A DNA stretch of 64,000 bases from Polynucleobacter kasalickyi (GCF_900176405.1 NZ_FWXJ01000001.1:186001-250000); one strand, 5' to 3'; counted from the stretch's first letter, positions 54,319-63,218 are shown. Translations and numbers: made by a program. Notes: generated from the letters alone by a model not told the origin.

Positions 54319-55242
54319 TTAACTTAAACCAAATAATTTTTTACCTGGAACAGGTAATTTTGCTTTCAAAATATCACCTGACATGGACTCAGTAATGTAC
54401 AAATCTTGACCATCAGGACTACAAGCGATATTGGCTAAATGATGATGATGTTTGTTTTCTGAGTAAATGAGGTGAGTTGGTAACATGTTGTTATCAAAGC
54501 GCCAAACGCCAACCCCTAAATGACAAACTAACAAACCATTTTCAGAGTCCATTTCAATACCATCAGGGCCAGCAGCGCCACCGGACAATTGAATCGCAAC
54601 GCCAGTCTTAGATACTGAACCATCTGCCATTAAAGGCAAACGCCAAATTTGTTGGGCACGAGTTACAGCCACAAATACATGCTTTTCTGAAGTGTTTAGA
54701 GTAATACCATTTGGACTTGGGACATTAATTGCTAAACGATCTAATTGACCACTTGCACTTAATCTGAAAACACGACCAGTTGGATCTGCAATACCAGTTT
54801 GACCTTGGTCAGTGAAATATAAATCGCCATTGGATGCGAAATGTAAATCGTTTAAGCCTTTAAAAGACTCACTGTACATAGAGCCAAGAATCGTCGTGAT
54901 GTTGCCAGTTTTGGTATCTAATTCTAATAAGCCCATTTTGTAATCGCAGATAAATGCACGACCATCTTTATGGAACTTTAAGCCATTAGGCCAGCCATCA
55001 TACTGAGTAATTAACTCCCACTCACCCTTGGTAGAAATGCGGAAAATACGTCCATAAGGAATATCGGTAAACCACAAGTTACCTTCTCTATCAAAAGAGG
55101 GACCTTCTAAGAAACATTCGATTTCAGCACCTTGACGATTTGGGATAGCCCAAGAAGTTGGTTTAGCATTACGAAACTTTGCCGGCATGGACATAAAAAC
55201 TTCAGTTTTAATGAGCTCAACGGGCTTAAATGGATTGATCAT
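54319..55242 (-). CDS. SMP-30/gluconolactonase family protein
   Basis: 307 residues from ATG 55242 (AGGAG five bases upstream; an earlier in-frame ATG lacks this). A six-bladed propeller with GPSFDREGNLWFTDIPYGRIFRIS, NGLKFHKDGRAFICDYKMGLLELD, GLNDLHFASNGDLYFTDQG and PNGITLNTSEKHVFVAVT, then GPDGIEMDSENGLLVCHLG. The Glu/Asn/Asp residues of these blades bind Ca or Zn. The family hydrolyses sugar lactones. It fits a sugar-acid pathway with the dehydratase and dehydrogenase. Its promoter faces the CoA-ester operon. Confidence 0.9.
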   Translation of the reverse strand: MINPFKPVELIKTEVFMSMPAKFRNAKPTSWAIPNRQGAEIECFLEGPSFDREGNLWFTDIPYGRIFRISTKGEWELITQYDGWPNGLKFHKDGRAFICDYKMGLLELDTKTGNITTILGSMYSESFKGLNDLHFASNGDLYFTDQGQTGIADPTGRVFRLSASGQLDRLAINVPSPNGITLNTSEKHVFVAVTRAQQIWRLPLMADGSVSKTGVAIQLSGGAAGPDGIEMDSENGLLVCHLGVGVWRFDNNMLPTHLIYSENKHHHHLANIACSPDGQDLYITESMSGDILKAKLPVPGKKLFGLS

Positions 55243-55252
55243 TTTTTCTCCT

Positions 55253-55270
55253 AACTTGTTGTGACAGGTT
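55253..55270 (-). promoter_or_regulatory. 18-bp palindromic operator, SMP-30 side
   Basis: AACTTGTTGTGACAGGTT is an inverted repeat (AACTTGT / ACAGGTT, one mismatch, spacer of four) just upstream of the SMP-30 ribosome binding site. It is the imperfect twin of the site at 55381. Confidence 0.6.
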
Positions 55271-55380
55271 AACAATAATATTTTATGCTTAATAAATTAA
55301 ATTTTGGAATTCAACTTAAGCGATAGTATATACTTGTTTAATTGTTAAATTACTTATATTAATTTAAAATTAATTAATGT

Positions 55381-55398
55381 AACTTGTTATTACAAGTT
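55381..55398 (+). promoter_or_regulatory. 18-bp palindromic operator, CoA-ester operon side
   Basis: AACTTGTTATTACAAGTT has perfect 7-bp arms and a 4-base spacer, 21 bases before the 3-hydroxyacyl-CoA dehydrogenase start. ACTTGT/ACAAGT half-sites are of the type bound by HutC-like GntR regulators, and such a regulator is encoded at 53532-54278. A further half-site lies near 55330. Confidence 0.65.
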
Positions 55399-55419
55399 GT
55401 ATAAAGTTAAAGGCTACTC

Positions 55420-56346
55420 ATGAAAAAAGTTGTTGTCGTTGGCACGGGTATTATGGCGGTTGGTATCGCAGCGGGCTTTTTAGCCACCAATCTGAGTGTG
55501 ATTCTTTTGGGTCGCAGTAAGGCGCGTGCTGAAGAATTTGTGAATGAAATTGAACAGCTCACAACAACCATTAACCCGGCTTGGCAACAAACTGGCGCAC
55601 AAATCATTACGGGTGAGATGAACACTTGGTCTGACTGGAGCGATGTTGTTTGGGTGATAGAAACGGTTAGTGAAGACATGGCTTTAAAGCAACAAGTTTT
55701 TGCGATGCTTGACCAACATGTACCGCCGCATATTCCGATTGGTAGTAACAGTTCTGGTTTCCCTATTTCTAAAATTGCGGCGGGTTTAAGTACCGCAAAT
55801 CGCATGCTGAATGCGCATTACTTTATGCCGGCGCATATTGTGCCTTTGGTAGAAGTAGTTTTGGGTGAAAAGTCTGACCCTGCAATAGGTGAACAAGTTT
55901 GTGAGATGTACCGTGCAGCTGGCAAGAAGCCAGTGCTCGTTAAAAAAGATATTCCAGGATTTTTAGCTAATCGGATTCAGCATGCTCTGATGCGTGAGGC
56001 TTTGTCATTGGTGGATGCTGGCATTGCGACACCAGATGATGTGGACGCTGCTGTAAGATACAGTTTCGGTTTCCGGTATGCGGCAGTAGGTCCAATGACG
56101 CAGAAAGAAATTAGTGGTTGGGAGGGGATGGCAGGTGCATCAGTAGAAATTTGGCCTGATTTATATAACGTAAAAGAATTACAACCCAGTATGGCTAAAC
56201 TGATTGCAGAAGGAAAATATGGGATGAAGTCCAAAGAGGGATTTAGGACTTGGAGCGATGAGGAAATCATGCAAATGCGTAAAAAATATAATGCTAGACT
56301 CAAAGCGGCCTTTAACGTTTTACAAGTAGAACCAGACGAATCATAA
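55420..56346 (+). CDS. 3-hydroxyacyl-CoA dehydrogenase family protein
   Basis: 308 residues. The Rossmann motif is VVVVGTGIMAVGIAAGF (G-x-G-x-M-A-x-G). The catalytic His-Glu pair is in AHYFMPAHIVPLVEVV, with SNSSGFPIS before it and FLANRIQHALMREALSL as the C-terminal helix start. At this size it resembles stand-alone 3-hydroxybutyryl-CoA, carnitine or gulonate dehydrogenases. It is first of a three-gene operon with a crotonase-fold enzyme and a CoA-transferase, so the substrate is probably a CoA-bound hydroxy acid. Confidence 0.88.
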   Translation: MKKVVVVGTGIMAVGIAAGFLATNLSVILLGRSKARAEEFVNEIEQLTTTINPAWQQTGAQIITGEMNTWSDWSDVVWVIETVSEDMALKQQVFAMLDQHVPPHIPIGSNSSGFPISKIAAGLSTANRMLNAHYFMPAHIVPLVEVVLGEKSDPAIGEQVCEMYRAAGKKPVLVKKDIPGFLANRIQHALMREALSLVDAGIATPDDVDAAVRYSFGFRYAAVGPMTQKEISGWEGMAGASVEIWPDLYNVKELQPSMAKLIAEGKYGMKSKEGFRTWSDEEIMQMRKKYNARLKAAFNVLQVEPDES

Positions 56347-56379
56347 GATTCGCATTCATTTTTATAACTAGGAGAAGGT

Positions 56380-57258
56380 ATGTCAGTAGATCAAGGTAAG
56401 AACTTTAAAGATATTTTGTTTGAGGTAAAAGATCAGGTAGCTTGGATTACGATCAATCGCCCACGTGTACTCAACGCATTCAGAGAGCAAACTTTGGATG
56501 AAATGATTAGTGCTGTTATGGCAACTAGAGAAGACCCATCAATCGCTTGTATCGTATTCCGTGGTGCTGGTGATCGTGCTTTCTCAGCAGGCGGTGACTT
56601 TTATGCCATGAAACGTTTAACGTTTACAAATGGTTCTATGTGGAATGATCGTATGCTCGGTTTAGCAATGGCTATCCGTGGCGTAACTATTCCTGTGATC
56701 GCTATGGTGAATGGTTGGTGTGTTGGTGGTGGACACGAATTAGCACTCTGGTGTGATTTGGTGATTGCATCCGAAAAATCTGTTTTAGGTCAAACAGGTG
56801 CAAAAGTTGGCGCATGTCCAACTGTTGGTGCTACACAGTATTTGCCAAGAATCGTTGGCGAGCGTATCGCAAGAGAAATGATTTTCTTAGCAAAACGTTT
56901 TGATGCAAAAGAGGCAGAGCGCATTGGTTTGATCAACAAGTGTGTTCCAGAAGAGACGTTAATGGAGGAGACATTAGCTTGGTGTGAAAACATTAAGAGC
57001 AATAGTTCACAAACTATCCGCATGACGAAGAAGAGTCTGAACTTTGAATCAGACCAGTTGTATGCTTCATGGCAGCACGGTATGGAATTGTTGGCTTATG
57101 TCTGGGGCTCTGAGGAGTGCTTAGAAGGTATGAATGCATTCTTGGAAGGTCGTAAGCCTGACTTCCAAAAATTCCGTTTAGCGAACAAAGCAGCGTTAGC
57201 TGATTACATGGATGGATTCCACAAGAATCTTAATGCACCTCCAGATATGCGTGATTAA
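56380..57258 (+). CDS. Crotonase-superfamily protein, MenB/BadI-like
   Basis: 292 residues with AGGAGAAGG before the ATG. VAWITINRPRVLNAFREQTLDEM, RGAGDRAFSAGGDF (oxyanion hole) and VGGGHELALWCD (one acid) are crotonase-fold features. The C-terminal part (IAREMIFLAKRFDAKEAERIGLINKCVP and AFLEGRKPDFQKF) is closest in pattern to MenB and BadI, which close or open carbon rings. The usual second acid is missing: the loop reads GQTGAKVGACPTVGATQYL, with Gly where hydratases have Glu and Pro where MenB/BadI have Asp. The reaction may therefore differ from plain hydration. Confidence 0.85.
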   Translation: MSVDQGKNFKDILFEVKDQVAWITINRPRVLNAFREQTLDEMISAVMATREDPSIACIVFRGAGDRAFSAGGDFYAMKRLTFTNGSMWNDRMLGLAMAIRGVTIPVIAMVNGWCVGGGHELALWCDLVIASEKSVLGQTGAKVGACPTVGATQYLPRIVGERIAREMIFLAKRFDAKEAERIGLINKCVPEETLMEETLAWCENIKSNSSQTIRMTKKSLNFESDQLYASWQHGMELLAYVWGSEECLEGMNAFLEGRKPDFQKFRLANKAALADYMDGFHKNLNAPPDMRD

Positions 57259-57261
57259 AAA

Positions 57262-58491
57262 ATGACTACTACTTCTACTACTTCACAACACCAACTTCCA
57301 GAAGGTGCTTTGACAGGCTTTAAGGTGCTTGATTTAAGTCGCGTACTTGCGGGTCCTTGGTGTGGAATGCTACTCGGTGATTTGGGGGCCGAAGTAGTAA
57401 AAGTTGAATCTCCAGGCTCGGGTGATGACACCCGAGGTTGGGGGCCACCCTTCTTAGAAGGCGAGTCTGCTTATTTTTTAGGCGCAAATAGAAACAAGTC
57501 AGGTTTGAGTATTCATTTTGGTTCTGCTGAAGGCAAAGCACTTTTAGCAAAGCTTATTCCACAGTTTGATGTGGTGGTAGAAAACTTCAAAAATGGCACC
57601 TTAGAAAAATGGGGCTTTGATCAACAGTGGTTTGAGACCAACGCACCAAAAGTGGTTCGGTGCTCAATTACTGGCTATGGTACCTATGGACCACTTTCTC
57701 ACTTACCCGGTTATGACTTTATTTTGCAAGCCGAATCCGGTTTAATGAGTATTTGTGGCGAAGAGGGTGGTGTACCCAGTAAATATGGTGTTGCGATTGT
57801 TGATTTGGCGACCGGCATGATGGCCTGTAATGCTGTGCAAGCGGCATTATTAGCGAGATACAGAACGGGTAAAGGGCAGCATGTCGAAGTGAGTTTGTTT
57901 GACACTTCAACTGCCTTACTGGCGAATGTGGGCAGTAGTCACTTGGCCACGGGTAAAGATGCCAGAAGATTTGGCAACGGCCATCCAACGATTGTTCCTT
58001 ACACGACCTTTCCAGCAGCGGACAAGATGATTGCTTTAGCTGTTGGTAATGATGGGCAGTTTGCAAAATTAGCAGAAGTTTTAGGTCATCCTGAATGGGC
58101 ACAGGATGAACGATTCAGGACGAATACCGCCAGAGTTCAACATCGTGAAATTGTTGATGGGATGGTCGCAGAGTCTCTGAAAACGATGCAATCAAAAGAC
58201 ATTATCACCACCTTAAGAAAAAATGGCATACCAGTAGGTGGGGTTAACACCGTCGCTGAAGCATTAAGTTCTGAACATGCCAAAGTCAAGGAAATGGTGG
58301 TAGACATTGCGCATGAAAAAATTGGCACCTTCAAAAGTCTTGGTACGCCATTGAAGATGCATCAAACACCAACCAGTGTGAGAATGGCGCCACCCATGTT
58401 GGGTCAACACACGGATGAACTGTTGAAAAAATACTTACAACTCAGTGATGCGCAACTCGATGAGTTAAAAGAAAAAAAGATTATTCAGTGA
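57262..58491 (+). CDS. CaiB/BaiF class III CoA-transferase, second copy
   Basis: 409 residues, starting three bases after the crotonase stop. The N-terminal FKVLDLSRVLAGPWCGMLLGDLGAEVVKVESPGSGDDTRGWGPP and ANRNKSGLSIHF are standard. The catalytic aspartate is in PGYDFILQAESGLMSICG, followed by SLFDTSTALLANVGSSHL. It activates the acid of this operon by CoA transfer. It is clearly divergent in wording from the copy at 14688, so they serve different substrates. Confidence 0.88.
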   Translation: MTTTSTTSQHQLPEGALTGFKVLDLSRVLAGPWCGMLLGDLGAEVVKVESPGSGDDTRGWGPPFLEGESAYFLGANRNKSGLSIHFGSAEGKALLAKLIPQFDVVVENFKNGTLEKWGFDQQWFETNAPKVVRCSITGYGTYGPLSHLPGYDFILQAESGLMSICGEEGGVPSKYGVAIVDLATGMMACNAVQAALLARYRTGKGQHVEVSLFDTSTALLANVGSSHLATGKDARRFGNGHPTIVPYTTFPAADKMIALAVGNDGQFAKLAEVLGHPEWAQDERFRTNTARVQHREIVDGMVAESLKTMQSKDIITTLRKNGIPVGGVNTVAEALSSEHAKVKEMVVDIAHEKIGTFKSLGTPLKMHQTPTSVRMAPPMLGQHTDELLKKYLQLSDAQLDELKEKKIIQ

Positions 58492-58530
58492 TACTCTGTA
58501 TTCGTATAAGTTCATGAAATTGATGGAAAA

Positions 58531-58568
58531 AACGGTTTAAATTTAGTCGATTTAAACCGTTTAATACT
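58531..58568 (+). terminator. Terminator of the CoA-ester operon
   Basis: A perfect 12-bp stem (58531-58542 with 58550-58561) and 7-base loop; a run of T begins seven bases after it. It lies 40 bases past the CoA-transferase stop. Confidence 0.7.
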
Positions 58569-58629
58569 TTTTTTCGGGTTATTTTTGTTTCAAATCCCAT
58601 TGAATTGAATATACTCATTGTTTTCGACT

Positions 58630-58646
58630 TGCAACGTGTAGTTGCA
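58630..58646 (+). promoter_or_regulatory. Palindromic operator upstream of the aminotransferase
   Basis: TGCAAC-GTGTA-GTTGCA is a perfect 6-bp inverted repeat, 29 bases before the ATG. TATACT just upstream (near 58609) could be a -10, which would put the palindrome at the transcription start. Confidence 0.45.
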
Positions 58647-58675
58647 CTCCAATTCGTTTCTAGGTAGAGGTATTT

Positions 58676-60019
58676 ATGGGTAGTGACTCTCAGTTATCAG
58701 CATCAGCGCTCGATATGTCAGCTTATTGGTTGCCATACACGCCCAATCGCTACTTTAAGAAAACTCCAAAACTCATGGCATCCGCGAAGGGTGCGTATTA
58801 CTTTGATACCGCAGGACATCAAATTTTTGATGGGATTTCTGGTTTATGGTGCTCGCCGATCGGTCATGGAGATCCAAGGATTGGTCAAGCTTTGCAGAAA
58901 CAATTTGAGAAGATGGATTACTGTACGGCGTTTCAAATTGCTAGTCCGGATACATTTACCCTCGCAAAGCGCATTGCAAACATGGCACCCAATGGACTTG
59001 GGAAGGTCTTTTTTACGAATTCCGGATCAGAGGCGGTGGATACCGCATTAAAGATTGCGATTGGCTTTCATAAAGTTTCAGGGCGGGGTGACAAGTTTCG
59101 ATGTATTGGCCGAGAAAGAGCCTATCACGGGGTGGGTATTGGCGGTATTTCGGTTGGTGGTATTGTCGCCAATCGAAAAATGTTTGCTTCAATGATGATG
59201 AATGGCGTAGATCATTTACCCCATACCTATAATCTTTCACAAATGGCCTTCTCTAAGGGGCAACCAACTTGGGGTGCGCATTTAGCTGACGAGTTAGAAA
59301 AATTAGTGGCTTTGCATGATGCGGGCACAATTGCGGCAGTGATTTTAGAGCCGATGCAAGGCTCCACGGGTGTCCTCGTCCCACCAGAGGGATATTTACA
59401 AAGAATCCGTGAAATTTGTACAAAGTATGGCATCTTATTAATATTTGATGAAGTCATTACAGGTTTTGGACGTTTAGGAACGACTTTTGCCGCAGATCGA
59501 TTTGGCGTGGTCCCAGATATGATTACTTTTGCTAAAGCGATTACTAATGGTGTGATTCCATTAGGTGGAGTGATTGTTCGTGACGATATCTATGAGACCA
59601 TCATGAATCATGGTGGCCAAGAACAGTGGATTGAGTTTTTTCATGGATACACTTACTCCGGTCATCCAATGGCTATCGCTGCAGGTCATGCAGTGCTTGA
59701 TATCTTTGAGAGTGATGATCTCGTGAACCGGAGTAAATCTTTAGAGCCAATTTTAGAGCAAGCAATTCATAGCTTAAAAGGCCAGAGTAAGATTTTAGAT
59801 ATTCGTAATATTGGTTTAGCTGCTGCGATTGATCTTGAGCCAATCGCAAGTGAGCCAGGCAAGCGTGGTATGCAAATGTTAGAAAAGTGTTTAGAAAAGG
59901 GGGCACTGGTCCGCATCTCTGGGGATACGATTGCCGTATGTCCACCCTTTATTTCTACTGAAGCGCAAATTACTACATTAATTGAAATCATAGGCAGCTC
60001 TATTCAAGAGCTTGCCTAA
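58676..60019 (+). CDS. Class III pyridoxal-phosphate aminotransferase (omega-amino acid type)
   Basis: 447 residues with AGAGG before the ATG. Landmarks are YWLPYTPNRYFKKTPKLM (beta-alanine:pyruvate type N-terminus), GLWCSPIGHGDPRI, FFTNSGSEAVDTALKIA, AVILEPMQGSTGVLVPP, LLIFDEVITGFGRLG (PLP aspartate) and MITFAKAITNGVIPLGG, whose lysine forms the Schiff base. HGYTYSGHPMA is also conserved. It transfers an omega-amino group, for example from beta-alanine or a diamine, to pyruvate. It is flanked by a terminator and an operator-like palindrome, so it is a stand-alone unit. Confidence 0.93.
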   Translation: MGSDSQLSASALDMSAYWLPYTPNRYFKKTPKLMASAKGAYYFDTAGHQIFDGISGLWCSPIGHGDPRIGQALQKQFEKMDYCTAFQIASPDTFTLAKRIANMAPNGLGKVFFTNSGSEAVDTALKIAIGFHKVSGRGDKFRCIGRERAYHGVGIGGISVGGIVANRKMFASMMMNGVDHLPHTYNLSQMAFSKGQPTWGAHLADELEKLVALHDAGTIAAVILEPMQGSTGVLVPPEGYLQRIREICTKYGILLIFDEVITGFGRLGTTFAADRFGVVPDMITFAKAITNGVIPLGGVIVRDDIYETIMNHGGQEQWIEFFHGYTYSGHPMAIAAGHAVLDIFESDDLVNRSKSLEPILEQAIHSLKGQSKILDIRNIGLAAAIDLEPIASEPGKRGMQMLEKCLEKGALVRISGDTIAVCPPFISTEAQITTLIEIIGSSIQELA

Positions 60020-60055
60020 GAAGAGATTCCCTAAAAAGAGATAACTACAGGATAT

Positions 60056-61030
60056 TTAATCAATTTTGCCAATTGCTTTGAGTAAAGTGAGCATTCTTTT
60101 GCCATCTTCTTGGGCGAACTTTTCAAAGTCTGGCGCATCACGATAGTCCATGACGATATTCTGTTTTTGAAATCCAGAAATCAATTGGGGTGATTTCACT
60201 GCATCTTTCATAGCATTTCTAAGTGTTTGTACAATTGGAGCTGGCGTGCCTTTAGGCGCATAGATGCCTGCCCAAATATAGTACTGCGCATCATAACCAG
60301 CTTCTCTGTAAGAAGGAACATCTGGAAATGCCGTAATCCGCTTTGCACTAGAAACCGCTAAGGGGCGAACTTTACCCGATGCAATTTGCGCCGCTGCTAC
60401 GCCAGGTGCTGCCGTAGTAAAGTCAACTTGACCACCAAGTAGAGCCAATAATGAAGGACCACCACCACCAAATGGTACTTGTGTAAATTTCACACCTGCT
60501 TGATAGGCAAGCATTTCGACCGAAAGATGAATCGGACCAAAATTTCCAGAAGAAGAATAATTATATTTTCCAGGATCTGCCTTCGCTGCTTTAATTAAGT
60601 CTTCAAGGGTTTTGAAAGGAGATTCTGTTTTCACAAGAATAATCATTGGATCACTTGAGAGTAAAGCAATCGGTTCAAGTTGATTAATTTCGTATTGTGG
60701 TTTTCTACCAGAAATTCTTTCTGCCTCTGGGTGAACTACAACCGAAGAAAGTGACATGGCTAATGTATAGCCATCGGGTTTTGACTTTACTACATAAGCC
60801 GTTCCTAAAGCGCCACCGATGCCAGGTTTATTTTGCACCACAATTGCTTGCTTTAGAACGGTGCCTAAAGGTTCGGCTAAAATCCGTGCGTTTAAGTCGG
60901 CTGCGCCACCAGGTGGGTTCGCCACAATTAAATTAATTGGCGAACTTGGATAAGGGTCTTCAGCCCTGACGGTAAAAGCACATAGCAAGTTTAAAAAAAG
61001 AATAAATGCAATCGTTAGGGATTTTTTCAT
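60056..61030 (-). CDS. Bug/TctC family receptor, fifth copy
   Basis: 324 residues. Signal LTIAFILFLNLLCAFTVRA, then YPSSPINLIVANPPGGAADLNARILAEPLG, VVQNKPGIGGALG, KPDGYTLAMS, VPFGGGGPSLLALLGGQVDF and FPDVPSYREAGYD. It overlaps the Gfo/Idh/MocA gene by four bases, putting it in the second sugar-acid-type operon with an enolase-superfamily enzyme. No TctAB pair is nearby. Confidence 0.92.
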   Translation of the reverse strand: MKKSLTIAFILFLNLLCAFTVRAEDPYPSSPINLIVANPPGGAADLNARILAEPLGTVLKQAIVVQNKPGIGGALGTAYVVKSKPDGYTLAMSLSSVVVHPEAERISGRKPQYEINQLEPIALLSSDPMIILVKTESPFKTLEDLIKAAKADPGKYNYSSSGNFGPIHLSVEMLAYQAGVKFTQVPFGGGGPSLLALLGGQVDFTTAAPGVAAAQIASGKVRPLAVSSAKRITAFPDVPSYREAGYDAQYYIWAGIYAPKGTPAPIVQTLRNAMKDAVKSPQLISGFQKQNIVMDYRDAPDFEKFAQEDGKRMLTLLKAIGKID

Positions 61031-62034
61031 TGTGGTACCTTCACAGTTTCTTCGTTATTAACAGATAAAACAATTGACTCAAACATCGCAATGGTTTGTT
61101 CCATTTGCAATGGGGAAATAGGGTAGGGGGTAGGGACTCTAGTACTATCAATACCTGTATGGGCTGCGCTCGGAATGGCTAGACTAAAAGCATCTAATTC
61201 GGCACGAACAGAGTCAAGAGGTGGCATCACAAAACGTTCAACCCGACCACCTTTATAACGAACCACTACTTCGTTTTCACCTAAGGCTTCAATCGATGCT
61301 TGGTCACCAAACACATGAACGCGCCAAAAAATTGGTGTGGCTCGTACCATTGCAAAATAACCACTTAAGCCATTATTAAATTTGACAGTAACGGTCGTTG
61401 AATCTCTTGGATCATGCCCTTTACGTTGGCTGCAAACCATGGCAGTAACGGATTTTGCTGGGCCAATGATGTTCACAAACGCTTCAATCATGTGGATCCC
61501 TGTGCCAGTGAGTCCACCTGCTGGAGATTCGTAGGGAGATTCACGCCAGTCTGAAAAGAATTTAGTCGAGTGCTCGTTACTGTAATGTCCTTCGATATGT
61601 AACACGTCACCTAAGATGCCACTTTTTACAAGTTCTCTTAACTTTGCCATCGAAGGCCAAAAGTGTTTATTTTGGCCAACAGCCAAAACTACATTATTTT
61701 GCTGGCAGGCCGCAATGGCCGATTTTGCTTCATTAAAAGTTAAAGTTAATGGTTTTTCACAAAATATATGCTTACCAGCATTCGCTGAGGCAATAATCTG
61801 TTCGGCATGTAAAGAGTGTGGCGTAGCCAATACAACCGCTTTAATTTCTGGGTTTTGTAGTGCGTCAGATAAGTCGCTTGCTAAAGCCATGCCATGTTGA
61901 TTGGCAAAGCTTTGCGTCTCAGTGACTTCTTTCGTGATCCCTAAACTAAAGCGAATTTCTGTACTTTTATTTTGTACTGCGGTGGCAATATTTTTTCCCC
62001 ACCAGCCCATTCCAACAAGTGCTGCATTAATCAT
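61027..62034 (-). CDS. Gfo/Idh/MocA family oxidoreductase
   Basis: 335 residues. The N-terminal NAD(P)-binding part is NAALVGMGWWGKNIATAVQ and the conserved EKP motif is in HIFCEKPLTLTFNEA. The C-terminal substrate domain has HIEGHYSNEHSTKF and GGLTGTGIHMIEAFVNIIG, carrying the family's catalytic histidine. It oxidises or reduces a sugar, inositol or sugar-acid-like compound. Downstream of an enolase-superfamily gene and upstream of a Bug gene in one operon, it likely acts on the same imported acid. Confidence 0.9.
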   Translation of the reverse strand: MINAALVGMGWWGKNIATAVQNKSTEIRFSLGITKEVTETQSFANQHGMALASDLSDALQNPEIKAVVLATPHSLHAEQIIASANAGKHIFCEKPLTLTFNEAKSAIAACQQNNVVLAVGQNKHFWPSMAKLRELVKSGILGDVLHIEGHYSNEHSTKFFSDWRESPYESPAGGLTGTGIHMIEAFVNIIGPAKSVTAMVCSQRKGHDPRDSTTVTVKFNNGLSGYFAMVRATPIFWRVHVFGDQASIEALGENEVVVRYKGGRVERFVMPPLDSVRAELDAFSLAIPSAAHTGIDSTRVPTPYPISPLQMEQTIAMFESIVLSVNNEETVKVPQ

Positions 62035-62067
62035 TTTTATACTCAGTCTCTTAGGTTAATAATTTCT

Positions 62068-63192
62068 TTATTTCATTTGATATTTTTGGACTAAACTTTC
62101 ATCTACTTCAATACCTAGCCCAGCAGTATTTGGTACATAGAGCATGCCATTCACCGTTTGGATCGGGGCTTGCACAATATCTTGCGCCAATGACAAGTGG
62201 CTTGGACTTACACCCCATCTGACATGAGGCAGGGCGGCGCTGAGGTGCAGTAAAGCCGCTGATGCAATACTGGATTCAGCTAATTTTCCTGCCAAATTGA
62301 GTTCTAGGCCCAGCGCTGCACAGGCATGTCCAGCGGCCATGAGACCACTAATACCACCAAACTTTAAGGTTTTTAACGATACCCCAGCAATACCTAAGGG
62401 CAAATGTGCCAAAACAGCGGCCATATCGGTTACGGATTCATCTAAACCAATTTTGACAGGACTTAAGGCAATCAGCTTTTCTAAATCCTGTATCGCTGAT
62501 TTTTGCAACGGCTGTTCAAAATAAGATAAATTTGCATCTTTTACCCCTACGACATAGCTGGAGGCTTGTTCAAGGTTCATGCCCATGTTGGCATCACCAC
62601 AGTACTTAATCTCATCACCATACTCAGCACGTAGAGTATTCGTTAGCAAAATATCATCAGCGAGGGATTTTACGCCAAGCTTTAATTTGAAAAAGCGGTA
62701 ACCTTGTTCTATCATTTTGCCTGTTTCATGCACATCTTTTTCCACACTCTTATTACCGATTAACCATAAAGGTTCGGCTTTTTCGCGTTGTTTACCACCA
62801 ATTAACACGTGTACTGGTACTTGTAGATAGCGACCCACGAGGTCATATAAGGCAATATCAATGGCAGCAATGGCGCTTTTCCCTTGTTTGACGAACGGGT
62901 AAAGAGACTTTGTGATACCAGATAAATCCAGAGCGTTTTTGCCAGGTAAGTGATCTTTGATCGAGTCATTAAAGGCACTCATTAATTCAGCTAAAGTAGA
63001 GCCACCGTGACTTGGGGCTGAAGTAGTTTCTCCCCAGCCAACCAAACCATTTGTCGCCTCGATTCGAACCAACATGGTTTCGGCTTCCCGTAATTCGACA
63101 CCAGCCATGAGAACAGGCTTAATCATCGGCAAACATACTGCAAATGCTTCAACTTTTTTGATAATGAGTGGTGAGAGTGTACTTGTATCCAT
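62068..63192 (-). CDS. Mandelate racemase/muconate-lactonising family enzyme, second type
   Basis: 374 residues. Active-site elements are FFKLKLGVKS (K-x-K), YCGDANMGMN, YFEQPLQKS, IGLDESVTD and VSLKTLKFGGIS, the second lysine of the muconate-cycloisomerase/dipeptide-epimerase subgroup. This differs from the mandelate-racemase-like enzyme at 52372, which ends in a histidine dyad. It could be a cycloisomerase, racemase or epimerase. It is 33 bases from the Gfo/Idh/MocA gene and 26 from the reductase. Confidence 0.87.
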   Translation of the reverse strand: MDTSTLSPLIIKKVEAFAVCLPMIKPVLMAGVELREAETMLVRIEATNGLVGWGETTSAPSHGGSTLAELMSAFNDSIKDHLPGKNALDLSGITKSLYPFVKQGKSAIAAIDIALYDLVGRYLQVPVHVLIGGKQREKAEPLWLIGNKSVEKDVHETGKMIEQGYRFFKLKLGVKSLADDILLTNTLRAEYGDEIKYCGDANMGMNLEQASSYVVGVKDANLSYFEQPLQKSAIQDLEKLIALSPVKIGLDESVTDMAAVLAHLPLGIAGVSLKTLKFGGISGLMAAGHACAALGLELNLAGKLAESSIASAALLHLSAALPHVRWGVSPSHLSLAQDIVQAPIQTVNGMLYVPNTAGLGIEVDESLVQKYQMK

Positions 63193-63218
63193 AGGTTTAT
63201 TTCCGCAGGTTCAATGGT

